Below are positions 52,731-61,284 of a stretch of DNA of 64,000 nt, piece by piece (position 1 is the first letter of the stretch; the number at the start of each line of letters is the position of its first letter). Location: the NCBI RefSeq assembly GCF_001264245.1, contig NZ_CP011339.1, positions 2,852,001 to 2,916,000 of the forward strand. The letters are read 5' to 3'. The notes beneath the pieces were generated by a model. The model was given only the letters and a program-made list of their open reading frames with translations, did no database searches and was not told where the DNA came from. A program made the translations under genes and the position numbers. Source of the DNA: Microcystis panniformis FACHB-1757. GTDB taxonomy: Bacteria; Cyanobacteriota; Cyanobacteriia; Cyanobacteriales; Microcystaceae.

Positions 52731-52961
52731 ATGACTAAAACAGCAGAAACCCTTAAAATAGAACTTGCTCAACTTTCTGTGCAAGATCGCGCTGAACTAG
52801 CTTACTTTCTCATCCATTCCTTAGATGAAGGTGTAGATGACAATGTTTTAGATGCTTGGGATAGAGAATTAACTGAAAGATTAGCCGAAATTTATGCTGG
52901 AACAGCCAAGGGTGAACCATCAGATAAAGTATTATTGGAATTACGAGAGAAATATTCGTGA
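52731..52961 (+). CDS. Addiction-module antitoxin component (CHP02574-like)
   Basis: This protein of about 76 residues begins MTKTAETLKIELAQLSVQDRAELAYFLIHSLDEGVDDNVLDAWDREL, matching the CHP02574/PF09720 antitoxin pattern (helical, acidic). ATG 52731 is preferred over TTG 52710. The toxin start GTG 52958 overlaps its stop. It is intact, while its toxin gene is interrupted. Confidence 0.87.
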   Translation: MTKTAETLKIELAQLSVQDRAELAYFLIHSLDEGVDDNVLDAWDRELTERLAEIYAGTAKGEPSDKVLLELREKYS

Positions 52962-53363
52962 AACCGGTTATTATTCACAGTGAAGCAACAGGAGAACTTG
53001 ACAATGCTATTCAATATTACGAGAAGCAAAAGATAGGATTAGGGCTAGATTTGCTAAGTACCTAAGCAAAATTAATTACACATATCTAACCACCTCTTGC
53101 CTCTTGCCTCTTGCCTTTTGCCTTTCTTCACTAGGAAATTTATTTTGCACGACTACTTATCTGAAATTGAACAAGTTCTCGAAAAAATTAAAATTAACCC
53201 TAATCTGGGAACAGCCCATACTATCGAAGGGGTACGCCGTTATGTCATTCGCCGTTTTCCTTACATCATCTTTTATGTAGAATTTGAAGCATTTATCTGG
53301 GTGGTTGCGATCGCACATGGAAAACGTAAACCTGATTACTGGAAAAAGCGAAATTTAGAATAA
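52958..53363 (+). pseudogene. RelE/ParE toxin interrupted by a MITE
   Basis: The 5' part encodes VKPVIIHSEATGELDNAIQYYEKQKIGLGLDLL. A 101-bp MITE plus TA follows, and the frame resumes with SEIEQVLEKIKINPNLGTAHTIEGVRRYVIRRFPYIIFYVEFEAFIWVVAIAHGKRKPDYW. Removing the insert leaves 303 bases, 100 residues, normal ParE/RelE length. As it stands, the frame ends soon after the insertion, so no toxin is made. Confidence 0.9.
53057..53157. mobile_element. TA-flanked MITE, copy 2
   Basis: This 101-bp element has ends AGTACCTAAGCAAAATTAAT and (complement) AGTAGTCGTGCAAAATAAAT, flanked by TA at 53055-53056 and 53158-53159. It is the same family as 17395-17485. Its interior includes CTCTTGC repeats. Confidence 0.85.
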
Positions 53364-53365
53364 TG

Positions 53366-53465
53366 GAGATACTCGAACGAAAACAAAACCACAAAAGTAG
53401 GCTCAATTACCCACAAAATACGATAAATGCCCCTTCATTCAGTCAGTTGAGGGGGTTTATTTTTT
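53366..53465 (+). repeat. PEP-CTERM 3'-end/terminator repeat R3
   Basis: It carries GAAAACAAAACCACAAAAGTAGGC-like tail sequence (in two parts of under 20 bases each shared with R1) and CCCCTTCATTCAGTCAGTTGAGGGGG with a T-run. It directly follows the interrupted toxin gene and probably terminates it. Confidence 0.8.
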
Positions 53466-53585
53466 CCCTTTATTAACTTGGTTAATAACAAATCCAACTT
53501 TAAAAACCCACTTCCCCACTTCCCTATTCATAATTCCCACTTGCAAGAGTGCCTTTTTGAACCTTTCCCTAAAAAGGTTTTGATT

Positions 53586-54485
53586 TTAGGGAAATACAGT
53601 TAAAGGAATCCATTCGTAGGTGTTGACAATGCCTTGAAAATAATCATTAATAGTTTCTCTGGAATAGGGAACAACACCATCTTCACCAAACCAACGTTCA
53701 TAAATTGTCACCGCTTGTTGTTGGTCACTAACGATCCCTTCCATGAATTTTAATAGGGTATAATTCACTGTATCGCGCCATTTAGAATCATTTTCAGGTA
53801 AAGTACAGGCATAGGATTCGTAGGCGTAGGGATAGGAGGGAACTATGGCTAAATTATTGGGATTTTTAGCACTTTTCCTTAAACCTTCTAGGGTAATGCC
53901 ATCGCTGGCAAAACCATCAATTTCTCCCGTTTCTAGTTTTTGTAAACCCTCGCCACGACTTTTAACTTTGACCAAAATAGCGGCGGGTTGTTGGGTTTTA
54001 ATTACCGCTTCATTAGTAGTATTGGCAATCACTCCAATGCGTCTGCCTGCCAAGCTACCGATGTCATCAAGATTACTACCTTTGCGGGTGAGCAATTGAG
54101 TACCACCGGCAAAGTAACTAACGGAAAAATCCACTTCATTTTCTCTTTTCCAAGTAAAAGTAGTAGAGCCACATTCGATATCGATAACCCCTGTTTTCAA
54201 CTTTTCAAAACGATTTTGGGGATTAATCTCAACAATTTTTAACTTAATTGGTTTTCCTAACTTCCGTTCGGTTTCCTTGCGAATTAACTCTAACATATCA
54301 AGGCTGTAACCCACCCACTTGCCCTGGGAGTTGACAAAACCAAAGGGAATAGCATCTTTACGAGCGCCGGCAGTAATTACCCCAGTTTTTTGAATGCGAT
54401 CGAAGATTGCTCCCGCAAGGCTAGAATGGTTACTGGTGACGGTTAAAGCTACTGTCATCGTCATGACGGCAAGTGTACGCTTCAT
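53586..54485 (-). CDS. Amino-acid-type ABC transporter substrate-binding protein
   Basis: This 299-residue family 3 periplasmic binding protein has a signal peptide (RTLAVMTMTVALTVTSNHSSLAGA), then IFDRIQKTGVITAGARKDAIPFGFVNSQGKWVGYSLDMLELIRKE, the typical ligand lobe, DIECGSTTFTWKRENEVDFSVSYF, and LAGRRIGVIANTTNE. It probably delivers glutamate, aspartate or another polar amino acid. No permease or ATPase gene is adjacent, so the partner is elsewhere. Confidence 0.9.
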   Translation of the reverse strand: MKRTLAVMTMTVALTVTSNHSSLAGAIFDRIQKTGVITAGARKDAIPFGFVNSQGKWVGYSLDMLELIRKETERKLGKPIKLKIVEINPQNRFEKLKTGVIDIECGSTTFTWKRENEVDFSVSYFAGGTQLLTRKGSNLDDIGSLAGRRIGVIANTTNEAVIKTQQPAAILVKVKSRGEGLQKLETGEIDGFASDGITLEGLRKSAKNPNNLAIVPSYPYAYESYACTLPENDSKWRDTVNYTLLKFMEGIVSDQQQAVTIYERWFGEDGVVPYSRETINDYFQGIVNTYEWIPLTVFP

Positions 54486-54526
54486 TTTTTTCCCTAATCT
54501 GAAAGTGGCTCAAGTCTGGGACTGTT

Positions 54527-54733
54527 TTAGGAGACTGAGAGTTTCCCAGAGGAAGATTTTTTAGCGGCGATTGCTGGGGACAAAAAAAGAGGAGAGATGT
54601 TACTCTCTCCCCCTTTTAGTTTTTTCGACAACATTTTAAATTGTTTTTTCAGTTGTCGCTGTCGGGCCGAACCGCCCTTGCCTTTGTCGTTACGTCCCTG
54701 ACGGCGGGGGGACTCCCATCGCTTAAGTCGCAT
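54527..54733 (-). CDS. Small basic hypothetical protein
   Basis: This ORF has about 68 residues starting MRLKRWESPRRQGRNDKGKGGSARQRQLKKQFKMLSKKL, very basic, then a Ser-rich tail. The basic helical region could bind RNA or ribosomes. It lies 42 bp upstream of the substrate-binding protein gene on the same strand. The family is not recognised, and the evidence is composition only. Confidence 0.45.
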   Translation of the reverse strand: MRLKRWESPRRQGRNDKGKGGSARQRQLKKQFKMLSKKLKGGESNISPLFLSPAIAAKKSSSGKLSVS

Positions 54734-54748
54734 AGTTTTTAATTCCAA

Positions 54749-55178
54749 TTTAGTCAGTTATATTTTTTATTGTAACAGGTTTAACGTCAGTTTGGGTTAA
54801 GGAAATGAACTGACGGGGTGTGGGGTGTGGGGTGTGGGGTGTGGGGTTTTACCCATTTTCAGTAACCCATGCGGGCGTTGGGTTTCATGCTTCAACCGTT
54901 CGGCAAAAGCTCACGGCCGAAGCCCAACCTTGTATCTTGAGAAGTAGGCAACCCGTCCCAACCTAGGTAAAAAATACCGCTTTGTAGCTTGGGTGCCTAT
55001 ATTCTGAAAAAGGGCGTGGACATCCAGTTCAACCGAGGTGCTTGACACCGTTGGGTAGCCACCGGAGCCACGCCGTCATCCCGAGGAGACAAGCTCGAAC
55101 AATCGCCCTTAGGATTAACCTCGTCTTCGCAAGGACGAGTTACCAAAGGGACAAAATAACTTAACCCCAGCATAAACG
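54749..55178. other. Non-coding repeat region before the IS110 remnant
   Basis: It contains GGTGTGGGGTGTGGGG heptamers (54812-54847) and GTTGGGTTTCATGCTTCAACC-type inverted sequence. Part of this (from about 55008) probably belongs to the IS110 left end. No gene is seen. Confidence 0.45.
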
Positions 55179-56115
55179 ATGACAGAAGAAAAAACATGGG
55201 TAGGGATCGATGTCAGTAAAGAGGTTCTAGATATCTACGTGTTGCCGCAAGGTCTGACCTTGCAACAACCCAACAGCGACGTTGGCGTTCAATCGCTGAT
55301 TGAACAATTACATCCTCTCTCACCGAGTTTGGTGGTGGTGGAATCGACGGGTGGATTAGAGCGCGCACTCGTATCGGGCTTACAAGCCGCCACCATACCG
55401 GTAGCGATCGCCAACCCCCGCAAGGTCAAAGGGTTTGCGACGGCATTGGGGAAAGCAAAAACGGACAAATTGGACGCACAGGTAATCGCTCAATTCGCAC
55501 GAGCCGTGCAACCCCAACCCCAACCCGTGGTTGCCCCCCAAGCCCAACAATTGAGCGACCTAGTACGACGACGACAGCAGTTGGTGGAGATGCAGGTGGC
55601 GGAGAAAAACCGCCTCAGTCGTGTGTCTGAGACGGTGCAACTAGATATCAAAGCCCATATTGAGGAAATCCAACAGCGTATTGAAAGCCTCAACGAGCAG
55701 ATTCAGTCCCTCGCCCAACAGCAAGCCGATTGGCAAGGCAAAAATGAAATCTTACAATCCGTTAAAGGGATCGGCAAAGTTTCATCTGCCCTATGTTTGG
55801 CGGAATTACCCGAGATGGGAACACTCTGGCGAAAAACAGATTGCCCGGCTGGTCGGGGTCGCTCCTATCAACCACGATAGTGGCCAGCACAAGGGTAAAC
55901 GCATGATTTCGGGGGGACGCACCTCGGTTCGCTGTGGCTTGTACATGGCCACATTGGTAGCCATTCGTCATAACCCGGTGATTCGGAAGTTCTACGAACG
56001 GTTGTTGACCAATGGCAAGTTGAAAAAGGTGGCCTTAGTTGCCTGTATGAGGAAATTGCTGGTTATCCTCAATGCCATGATTCGTGATAATAAATGCTGG
56101 CAAGCACCCGCTTAG
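55179..56115 (+). pseudogene. Frameshifted IS110-family transposase
   Basis: The first frame (from 55179) has the DEDD N-terminal domain (WVGIDVSKEVLDIYVLPQ, VVVESTGG, KTDKLDAQVIAQFARA). Near 55828 one extra base shifts into the second frame, which carries LVGVAPINHDSGQHKGKRMISGGRTSVRCGLYMATLVA, the C-terminal transposase_20 domain with the Ser. The junction should read GEKQIARLVGVAP. Without the shift it would be about 311 residues. One insertion only, so it is a recent loss. IS110 leaves no inverted repeats, so element ends are not set. Confidence 0.85.
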
Positions 56116-56302
56116 TCCAGTTTTCCGAACAATTTCATCGCTGACAAAACGGATGACTGGTGCCGTTACTTTGTCTTGCCTATTTGGGGTACAAAAGATT
56201 TTCTTTATTCCCCTTGACTTTTAAGACAATCGCTACATTCATCTTATATTTAATTCCACCCACCCACTTAACCAACCTTGTCCACCTAATTAGTATTTTC
56301 CT

Positions 56303-56929
56303 ATGCTTAGTCAGCAACTTTGGCACAGCCATCAAGATCTAGTACAAGCTTGTCTAGAACACCCTTTTGTGCGAGGTATCGCCACAGGAGAGCTTAAACG
56401 GGACTGTTTCGCTTTCTATGTCGGTCAAGATGCTTTTTTTCTGGAATCTTTCGCCCGTGCTTACAGTATCGCCGCCGCTAAAGCTCCCGATTGGCAGGGA
56501 TTCACTAGCTTTCATCGGTTAGCGGCGGGGGTATTACAGGAATTAGGATTACATGAAAATTATGCTTTACAGTGGGGAGTTGACCTGAGAAAGGTTCAGC
56601 CCGCTAATGCCACCCGTCGCTATCGGGATTTTCTTCTCGCTACCGCTTGGATGGGTGACATCGGTGCGATTGCCGTGGCGATGAGTCCCTGTATGCGTCT
56701 TTATGCTTATCTGGGTCAACAATTAGCCTTAGAGCCGATTTCTGAGAATCCCTATCAAGCTTGGATTGATAGTTATAGTGGGAATGAATTCGCAGCTTTA
56801 GCAAGCCAGTTAGAGGAATTAGCGGATAAATACGCCCTGATGACGGAAAATATCTCTTTATCCTATCGTTATGCCCTTAGTTGTGAACAGGACTTCTTTA
56901 GTGCCGCCTACAGCCGGGGCAAATCTTAA
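56303..56929 (+). CDS. tenA: TenA family thiaminase II/aminopyrimidine aminohydrolase
   Basis: This 208-residue protein has helical TenA features: HPFVRGIATGELKRDCFAFYVGQDAFFLESFARAYSIAAAKAPD, YRDFLLATAWMGDIGAIAVAMSPCMRLYAYLGQQL, and AWIDSYSGNEFAALASQLEEL. It probably salvages thiamine pyrimidine moieties. The usual active-site Cys is present (MSPCMRLY), and Asp/Glu residues are in place. Confidence 0.9.
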   Translation: MLSQQLWHSHQDLVQACLEHPFVRGIATGELKRDCFAFYVGQDAFFLESFARAYSIAAAKAPDWQGFTSFHRLAAGVLQELGLHENYALQWGVDLRKVQPANATRRYRDFLLATAWMGDIGAIAVAMSPCMRLYAYLGQQLALEPISENPYQAWIDSYSGNEFAALASQLEELADKYALMTENISLSYRYALSCEQDFFSAAYSRGKS

Positions 56930-57004
56930 AATTTTCCCGTCACAATGTTAAGAAATATAAATAACGCTAAGATTAAGGTAAGCAAAATCGTCATTATAAG
57001 AATA

Positions 57005-57352
57005 ATGTTCCCTTCGCAACCCACCGAAAACGAACTCCTGAAAACTATCTTGGAACCTCTACTAGAGGATTTCACCTATTGGTTTTCCCGTTCCCGTCTC
57101 CTCCTCGAATCCGAGAGATTATCCTTTCTCAGCCTCGAGGAACAAAACGATTTATTAGCAAGAGTCAAAAACGCTCAACAGGAGGTAGCCACGGCTCATT
57201 TACTCTTTAAAACCACAGGTGGTCAGGTGGGTATCGAGGCCAAGATGTTGTTGCCTTGGCATCAGCTGGTGGCAGAGTGTTGGGGGGTCAGCAGTCGTCG
57301 TCGTCGATTACAGGGTTGGGGAGAATATCAATCTCCTCAAACTGACGCTTAA
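57005..57352 (+). CDS. DUF2605 domain protein
   Basis: This 115-residue soluble cyanobacterial protein begins MFPSQPTENELLKTILEPLLEDFTYWFSRSRLLLESERLSFLSLEEQNDLLARV, then AQQEVATAHLLFKATG-like sequence and PWHQLVAECW. It is a helical protein of unknown function. ATG 57005 is preferred; the upstream 20 codons to 56945 do not fit the family. It is followed by a DUF2973 gene, a common pair. Confidence 0.87.
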   Translation: MFPSQPTENELLKTILEPLLEDFTYWFSRSRLLLESERLSFLSLEEQNDLLARVKNAQQEVATAHLLFKTTGGQVGIEAKMLLPWHQLVAECWGVSSRRRRLQGWGEYQSPQTDA

Positions 57353-57453
57353 CTTGAAACTTTTTTGGTAAGCTAGAGAGTTGAGCGAATTTTTAGCATA
57401 AAGTTTTGGCAATTGTAGGAATATTCACGCATAATTCACGGGAGACTCGGCCA

Positions 57454-57759
57454 ATGTTACATCTGCTCTATATCCTCGCCTTCACAGTTATCGCTTTTTT
57501 GACCATTAATAATTTAATTCGGAGTCTGATTACTGTCAGCATGGATTCCCAGAAACGTCCTGCTAAATCGGGTAATTCCTATAATCCCTACGGTTATCCC
57601 ATGACTTCCCATCCCGAACTTTTGGACGAGACTGGACAACCGATTAATGAACCTCTGTTAGTGATTCGTTCTCTCACTGTCGAAGATGCTCGTCAACAGT
57701 TAGATGCCATTTATAATTCTTCTCCCAGTGCCACCAAAGAGCAAGATGAAGAAATCTAA
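57454..57759 (+). CDS. DUF2973 domain protein
   Basis: This 101-residue protein has an N-terminal membrane span (LHLLYILAFTVIAFLTINNLIRSLI) and a soluble tail (NPYGYPMTSHPELLDETGQPINEPLLVIRSLTVEDARQQLDAIY). The SHPELLDETGQPI motif is the family mark. The start is ATG 57454. It is found next to DUF2605 in cyanobacteria; function unknown. Confidence 0.87.
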   Translation: MLHLLYILAFTVIAFLTINNLIRSLITVSMDSQKRPAKSGNSYNPYGYPMTSHPELLDETGQPINEPLLVIRSLTVEDARQQLDAIYNSSPSATKEQDEEI

Positions 57760-57770
57760 TTGGTTCTAGA

Positions 57771-58417
57771 ATGGCAGTCCTTGAAAACAGATATATTTAT
57801 CTACACGGTTTTGCTTCTGGCCCCCAATCTACAAAAGCGCAATTTTTGAGACATTGTTGGCAAAAGAGGGGTTTAGCAATGGAAATTCCCGATCTTAACG
57901 GTGATGACTTTTCTAGCTTAACTCTCACTCGTCAGATTGTTCAAGTCGGCCAATTGATTGAACAATCTCAGTTTCCCGTTACACTGATTGGTTCCAGTTT
58001 TGGCGGTTTAACGGCAGCTTGGCTGGCAGAAACTTATTTTCAGGTGCAAAGGCTCGTTTTATTAGCTCCCGCTTTTAATTTCGGGCCGATTTGGTTAGGA
58101 CAATTGGGAGCAGAAACCCTAGCCAATTGGCAAAAATCTGGGAGTTTATCGGTTTATCACTACGGTTATCGTCGTTATCTGCCGATTTATTACAAGTTTA
58201 TTGAGGATTTAGCTAATTATCCCCAAGAAAAGTTAATCAGGCAGCTCCCCACCCTGATTATTCATGGCAGTAACGATGGGTAATTCCCCCAGAAAATAGT
58301 CGCTATTATGCTTTTTCTCGTCCTTGGGTACAGTTAATCGAATTAAATAGCGATCATGCCCTTACCGATGTTTTGACGAGAATCTGGGCTGAAATACAAT
58401 TATTTCTCAATTTTTGA
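57771..58417 (+). pseudogene. YqiA/YcfP-like alpha/beta hydrolase, frameshifted
   Basis: The first 170 codons contain YIYLHGFASGPQSTKAQF, the nucleophile elbow GSSFGGLTAAWLA and LVLLAPAFNFGP. The frame stops at 58283 after LIIHGSNDG. The C-terminal end is intact one base away: IPPENSRYYAFSRPWVQLIELNSDHALTDVL, with the catalytic His, to the stop at 58415-58417. One missing base near 58279-58282 explains it. As read, the catalytic His is lost. A sequencing error is possible. Confidence 0.85.
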
Positions 58418-58754
58418 CTAAATAGGGTTGGCTGAATAAATCTAAAAACCTTGTTGGATAAGGCTTTTAGACTTTTTTTCCCTCAAAAAGTGCCAACCCT
58501 TGGAGTGATCGGGGGTAAAATTCCGGGACTTTTTCCCTGAAAATTAGGTAATTGACCCCCTCAAAATCGGTAAAACCCTACACCCTACACCCCACACCCT
58601 ACCCCACGAAAAACTTTTTGCCGCAAACCCTAAATAAAAAACCCCCCTTCGATCGGAAAAAGAGGAGGAATTTTAGTGCATTTGTATTGGGCTTTGAGAA
58701 GATTTTTCAGCTTCTCAGTCTAAAGACAAGAGATTTTCTCCTGATGTCTTCCCA
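58418..58754. other. Intergenic region with repeat and terminator candidates
   Basis: It holds CACCCTACACCCCACACCC low-complexity sequence and dispersed GGTTGGCTGAATAAATCTAA sequence. No gene is seen. Confidence 0.45.
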
Positions 58755-59321
58755 CTACCAAAGTCCGCGGATAGGAGATACACTAGGCTCGGGAGCGGGT
58801 TGAGGAGCAACTTCAGTAAAGGTTCTGGTTTCCGGCGGTAAAGCGGGAAGTCCCCAAGCGGGTTCTTTTTGGTTAACTTCTCTTAAAAGTTGCGAGCGAG
58901 TAGCGCTGGTGGAGATTTCCGATTTTAGTTTCAAGCGGGAAACCCAATAGGGACGAGCTTTACCCACATAAACTAATTTGCCATCTACCACTTGCAAAAT
59001 CACGTCATCACCACCCATGGCATCCCCAACAATACGAGCGGTGGTTCCGTCGGCAAAGTCACCACTGAAAATTTCTTTGCCATCCACTGTCACAGGTCTG
59101 ATCAATTGGATGGACAGAATTCCACCCACGGTTCCCCGGACGCGACCCAGTATATAGTCACCGGGGTTGAGTTGTGGCTCACCTCTGTAGGTGTTATGGC
59201 CGCGCAGTTGACTGATCAAGATTTCGTTATTTTGTGGTCCTGCTTGTGCGGGTACAGCGCCAAGGGTAGTTAGGGCAACTAAACCGGCAAAACCAGCGAC
59301 AAGGGAAATTTTGTTAAACAC
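58755..59321 (-). CDS. Hypothetical exported protein
   Basis: This protein of about 188 residues has a signal peptide (KISLVAGFAGLVALTTLGAVPAQAG). The mature part has small-beta-domain sequence (NPGDYILGRVRGTVGGILSIQLIRPVTVDGKEIFSGDFADGTTARIVGDAMGGDDVILQVVDGKLVYVG), perhaps an OB or barwin-like barrel. A Pro-rich tail follows. The start GTG at 59321 (VFNKISL) is preferred over TTG 59336. Family unknown. Confidence 0.65.
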   Translation of the reverse strand: MFNKISLVAGFAGLVALTTLGAVPAQAGPQNNEILISQLRGHNTYRGEPQLNPGDYILGRVRGTVGGILSIQLIRPVTVDGKEIFSGDFADGTTARIVGDAMGGDDVILQVVDGKLVYVGKARPYWVSRLKLKSEISTSATRSQLLREVNQKEPAWGLPALPPETRTFTEVAPQPAPEPSVSPIRGLW

Positions 59322-59820
59322 AATTACCTCAAGCAAAAAATTGGTAAATTACCTAGAGACGTTCTAGATTATAACCTAGTTCCCAATTTTGTCTATATTG
59401 CGAAATATTAGTTTAATAATTTCTCGATCGAGCGGTTGGAGGTTTCAGTTATCAGTTATCAGTTATCAGTTATCAGATTGCAGATTCCAGTTTTAAGTAG
59501 GGTTTACCGAAAAAGACCTAGGATGGGGTCAGACAGAGGGCAGGAGGCAGTTATTCAGCCAGCCCTAAGTAGAAAGTTTTAGGTGAAAACTTCGGGGTCT
59601 TCTGGACATCAGGTGAAAAATGTTCACTGTGTTACATAATGGTTATTAATGCTAGGGACATAAGGCTTATGCCCTTTTTTCGATAAGATAAGCTTATCAC
59701 TTTAACTCCAATAGAACCAAACTTGGGAACTTTCTTTTCACTGATTACTGTTTACTGTTCACTGCTCACTGAAAAATCCCCACCTCCCCACTTCCCCTAA
59801 AAACAGGATTAAGCTGGGTT
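59322..59820. other. Intergenic region with heptamer repeats
   Basis: The 500-base spacer has AGTTATC heptamers at 59448-59476 and AT-rich sequence. No gene is seen. Confidence 0.45.
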
Positions 59821-61284
59821 TTAAGAGCGATCGACATTGCTGAATAATTGAGGATCGAGGGTGGGTAGTTCGATATCTTTTTCTGCTGGGGAAGAGGCCA
59901 ACTGGAAGCGGTTTAAGGTTTGTTGAACGCGATCAAAAATGGTGATTTTTTGCTCGCTATTGTTCTGGGGTTCGGGAATAGGTTCCACTTCTAGCGGAGG
60001 CTGAATCCCAGGGGCAGGTTCGTTAATCTCCTTTGTCTCTGGTATGGTGGTTAGGGGAGATTCGATCGCTTCAGGGGTTTCCTCGACCTTTTCGATTGTT
60101 TCTGTCTCTACTGGTTTTTCTTCCACTATTGGGCTTTCTGGCTCAATAACAGGGCTTTCCTCAACTATTGGGCTTTCTGGCTCAATAACAGGGCTTTCTG
60201 GCTCAATAACAGGGCTTTCCTCAACTATAGGGGTTTCTGGCTCAACTACAGGGGTTTCTGGCTCAACTACAGGGGTTTCTTCCTCAACTATAGGGGTTTC
60301 TGGCTCAATAACGGGGGTTTCTTCCTCTAGACTAGGAATAGTTTGATAGTTGGGATCAACAATGCTACGGGCAGTTATAGGGGATAAATCGCCGCGGACT
60401 AATTGACTGAGGCCGTCTTGGTAAGAGGGATCAAAGCTAATCACGCGCACGCTGGTATTAAACTCGTTTTCGATTTTATTTCCCTTACCATCGATGAATT
60501 CTAGTTGTACCCAGTTATTGCCCTTGTTAAAACCCTTGAGATAAATCGGTTCCCAAGTATCAAGCAGAAAACTTTCACCGTTGACGGTGACACGAATGCG
60601 CCAATCTTGAAGATTATTATCCCCGTTGGCAGTATTGGACAGACGTAGAGGAGCATTACTCAGATAAAAATCGAGCAGGATCGGTTCTGCACCGTAGATT
60701 CCCTGCGGATGACTGTAGGTTAATAGGGGTAAGTTATGATCAGGGGCATTTTTGCCTGTTTTTGTCAGAATATGAAAGGTTGTTTCAGCGAAGGCCCCAT
60801 CATTTTTAAAACTTTCCTGCCAAGGCCGCAGGGCCAAGACGCGGAGGGTATGAGTACCGGGGGCAAGATTTTCTAGGATAATCGGTTGCTTGAGGTCGTA
60901 AATGGCTGCTGCTGGTTCATTATCGACAATTAGGCTCAAGTGGGGTCCTAATTTCAGGGTATCGTCTTGGAAAATTGGCAGATCTGACACTTGTAGTTTA
61001 ACTGTCACCTGAGGGTCATCGAAAACTTGTTCGGCCAGAGGACTGAGAATCGTTACTTGGGGAGCGTAACGATCTAAACTGGGGCGCAGTTCCTGAATTA
61101 GGACCGGGGGGGCAACCTCAGAAATGCGGCCTTGGACGACGGGAAGATTAGAGGTTTCCGAAGTGGGGAGATTGGTAGCCGTTAGGCGATCGCCACAGGC
61201 GGTTAACAGGGTGGTCAGTAAACCGATCACAAGACATATACGAAGGGTTTTGACTGGGATTAATTTATGTAGTAGGGATAGCAC
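59821..61284 (-). CDS. Hypothetical lipoprotein with Pro/Glu-rich repeats
   Basis: This protein of about 487 residues has an N-terminal hydrophobic helix ending TTLLTACGDRLTATN, a lipobox-like LTAC, so it is probably a lipoprotein. The body has beta-rich extracellular domains (APQVTILSPLAEQVFDDPQVTVKLQVSDLPIF; Ig-like pattern). From about residue 305 come tandem repeats of PETPxVEE / PESPxVEE (DNA 60120-60325). GTG 61284 gives a short N-terminus (VLSLLHKLIPVK); a start at 61323 is also possible. Surface role inferred from the signal only. Confidence 0.75.
   Translation of the reverse strand: MLSLLHKLIPVKTLRICLVIGLLTTLLTACGDRLTATNLPTSETSNLPVVQGRISEVAPPVLIQELRPSLDRYAPQVTILSPLAEQVFDDPQVTVKLQVSDLPIFQDDTLKLGPHLSLIVDNEPAAAIYDLKQPIILENLAPGTHTLRVLALRPWQESFKNDGAFAETTFHILTKTGKNAPDHNLPLLTYSHPQGIYGAEPILLDFYLSNAPLRLSNTANGDNNLQDWRIRVTVNGESFLLDTWEPIYLKGFNKGNNWVQLEFIDGKGNKIENEFNTSVRVISFDPSYQDGLSQLVRGDLSPITARSIVDPNYQTIPSLEEETPVIEPETPIVEEETPVVEPETPVVEPETPIVEESPVIEPESPVIEPESPIVEESPVIEPESPIVEEKPVETETIEKVEETPEAIESPLTTIPETKEINEPAPGIQPPLEVEPIPEPQNNSEQKITIFDRVQQTLNRFQLASSPAEKDIELPTLDPQLFSNVDRS
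60120..60325 (-). repeat. Tandem codon repeat of the lipoprotein gene
   Basis: Repeated GGCTCAATAACAGGGCTTTC and GGCTCAACTACAGGGGTTTC units encode the PE(S/T)PxxEx repeats. The number of units could vary by slippage. Confidence 0.85.

Noticed and set aside
60044..60346. Plus-strand frame of Ser/Gly repeats
   Set aside because: Antisense to the Pro/Glu-rich repeats of the lipoprotein gene.
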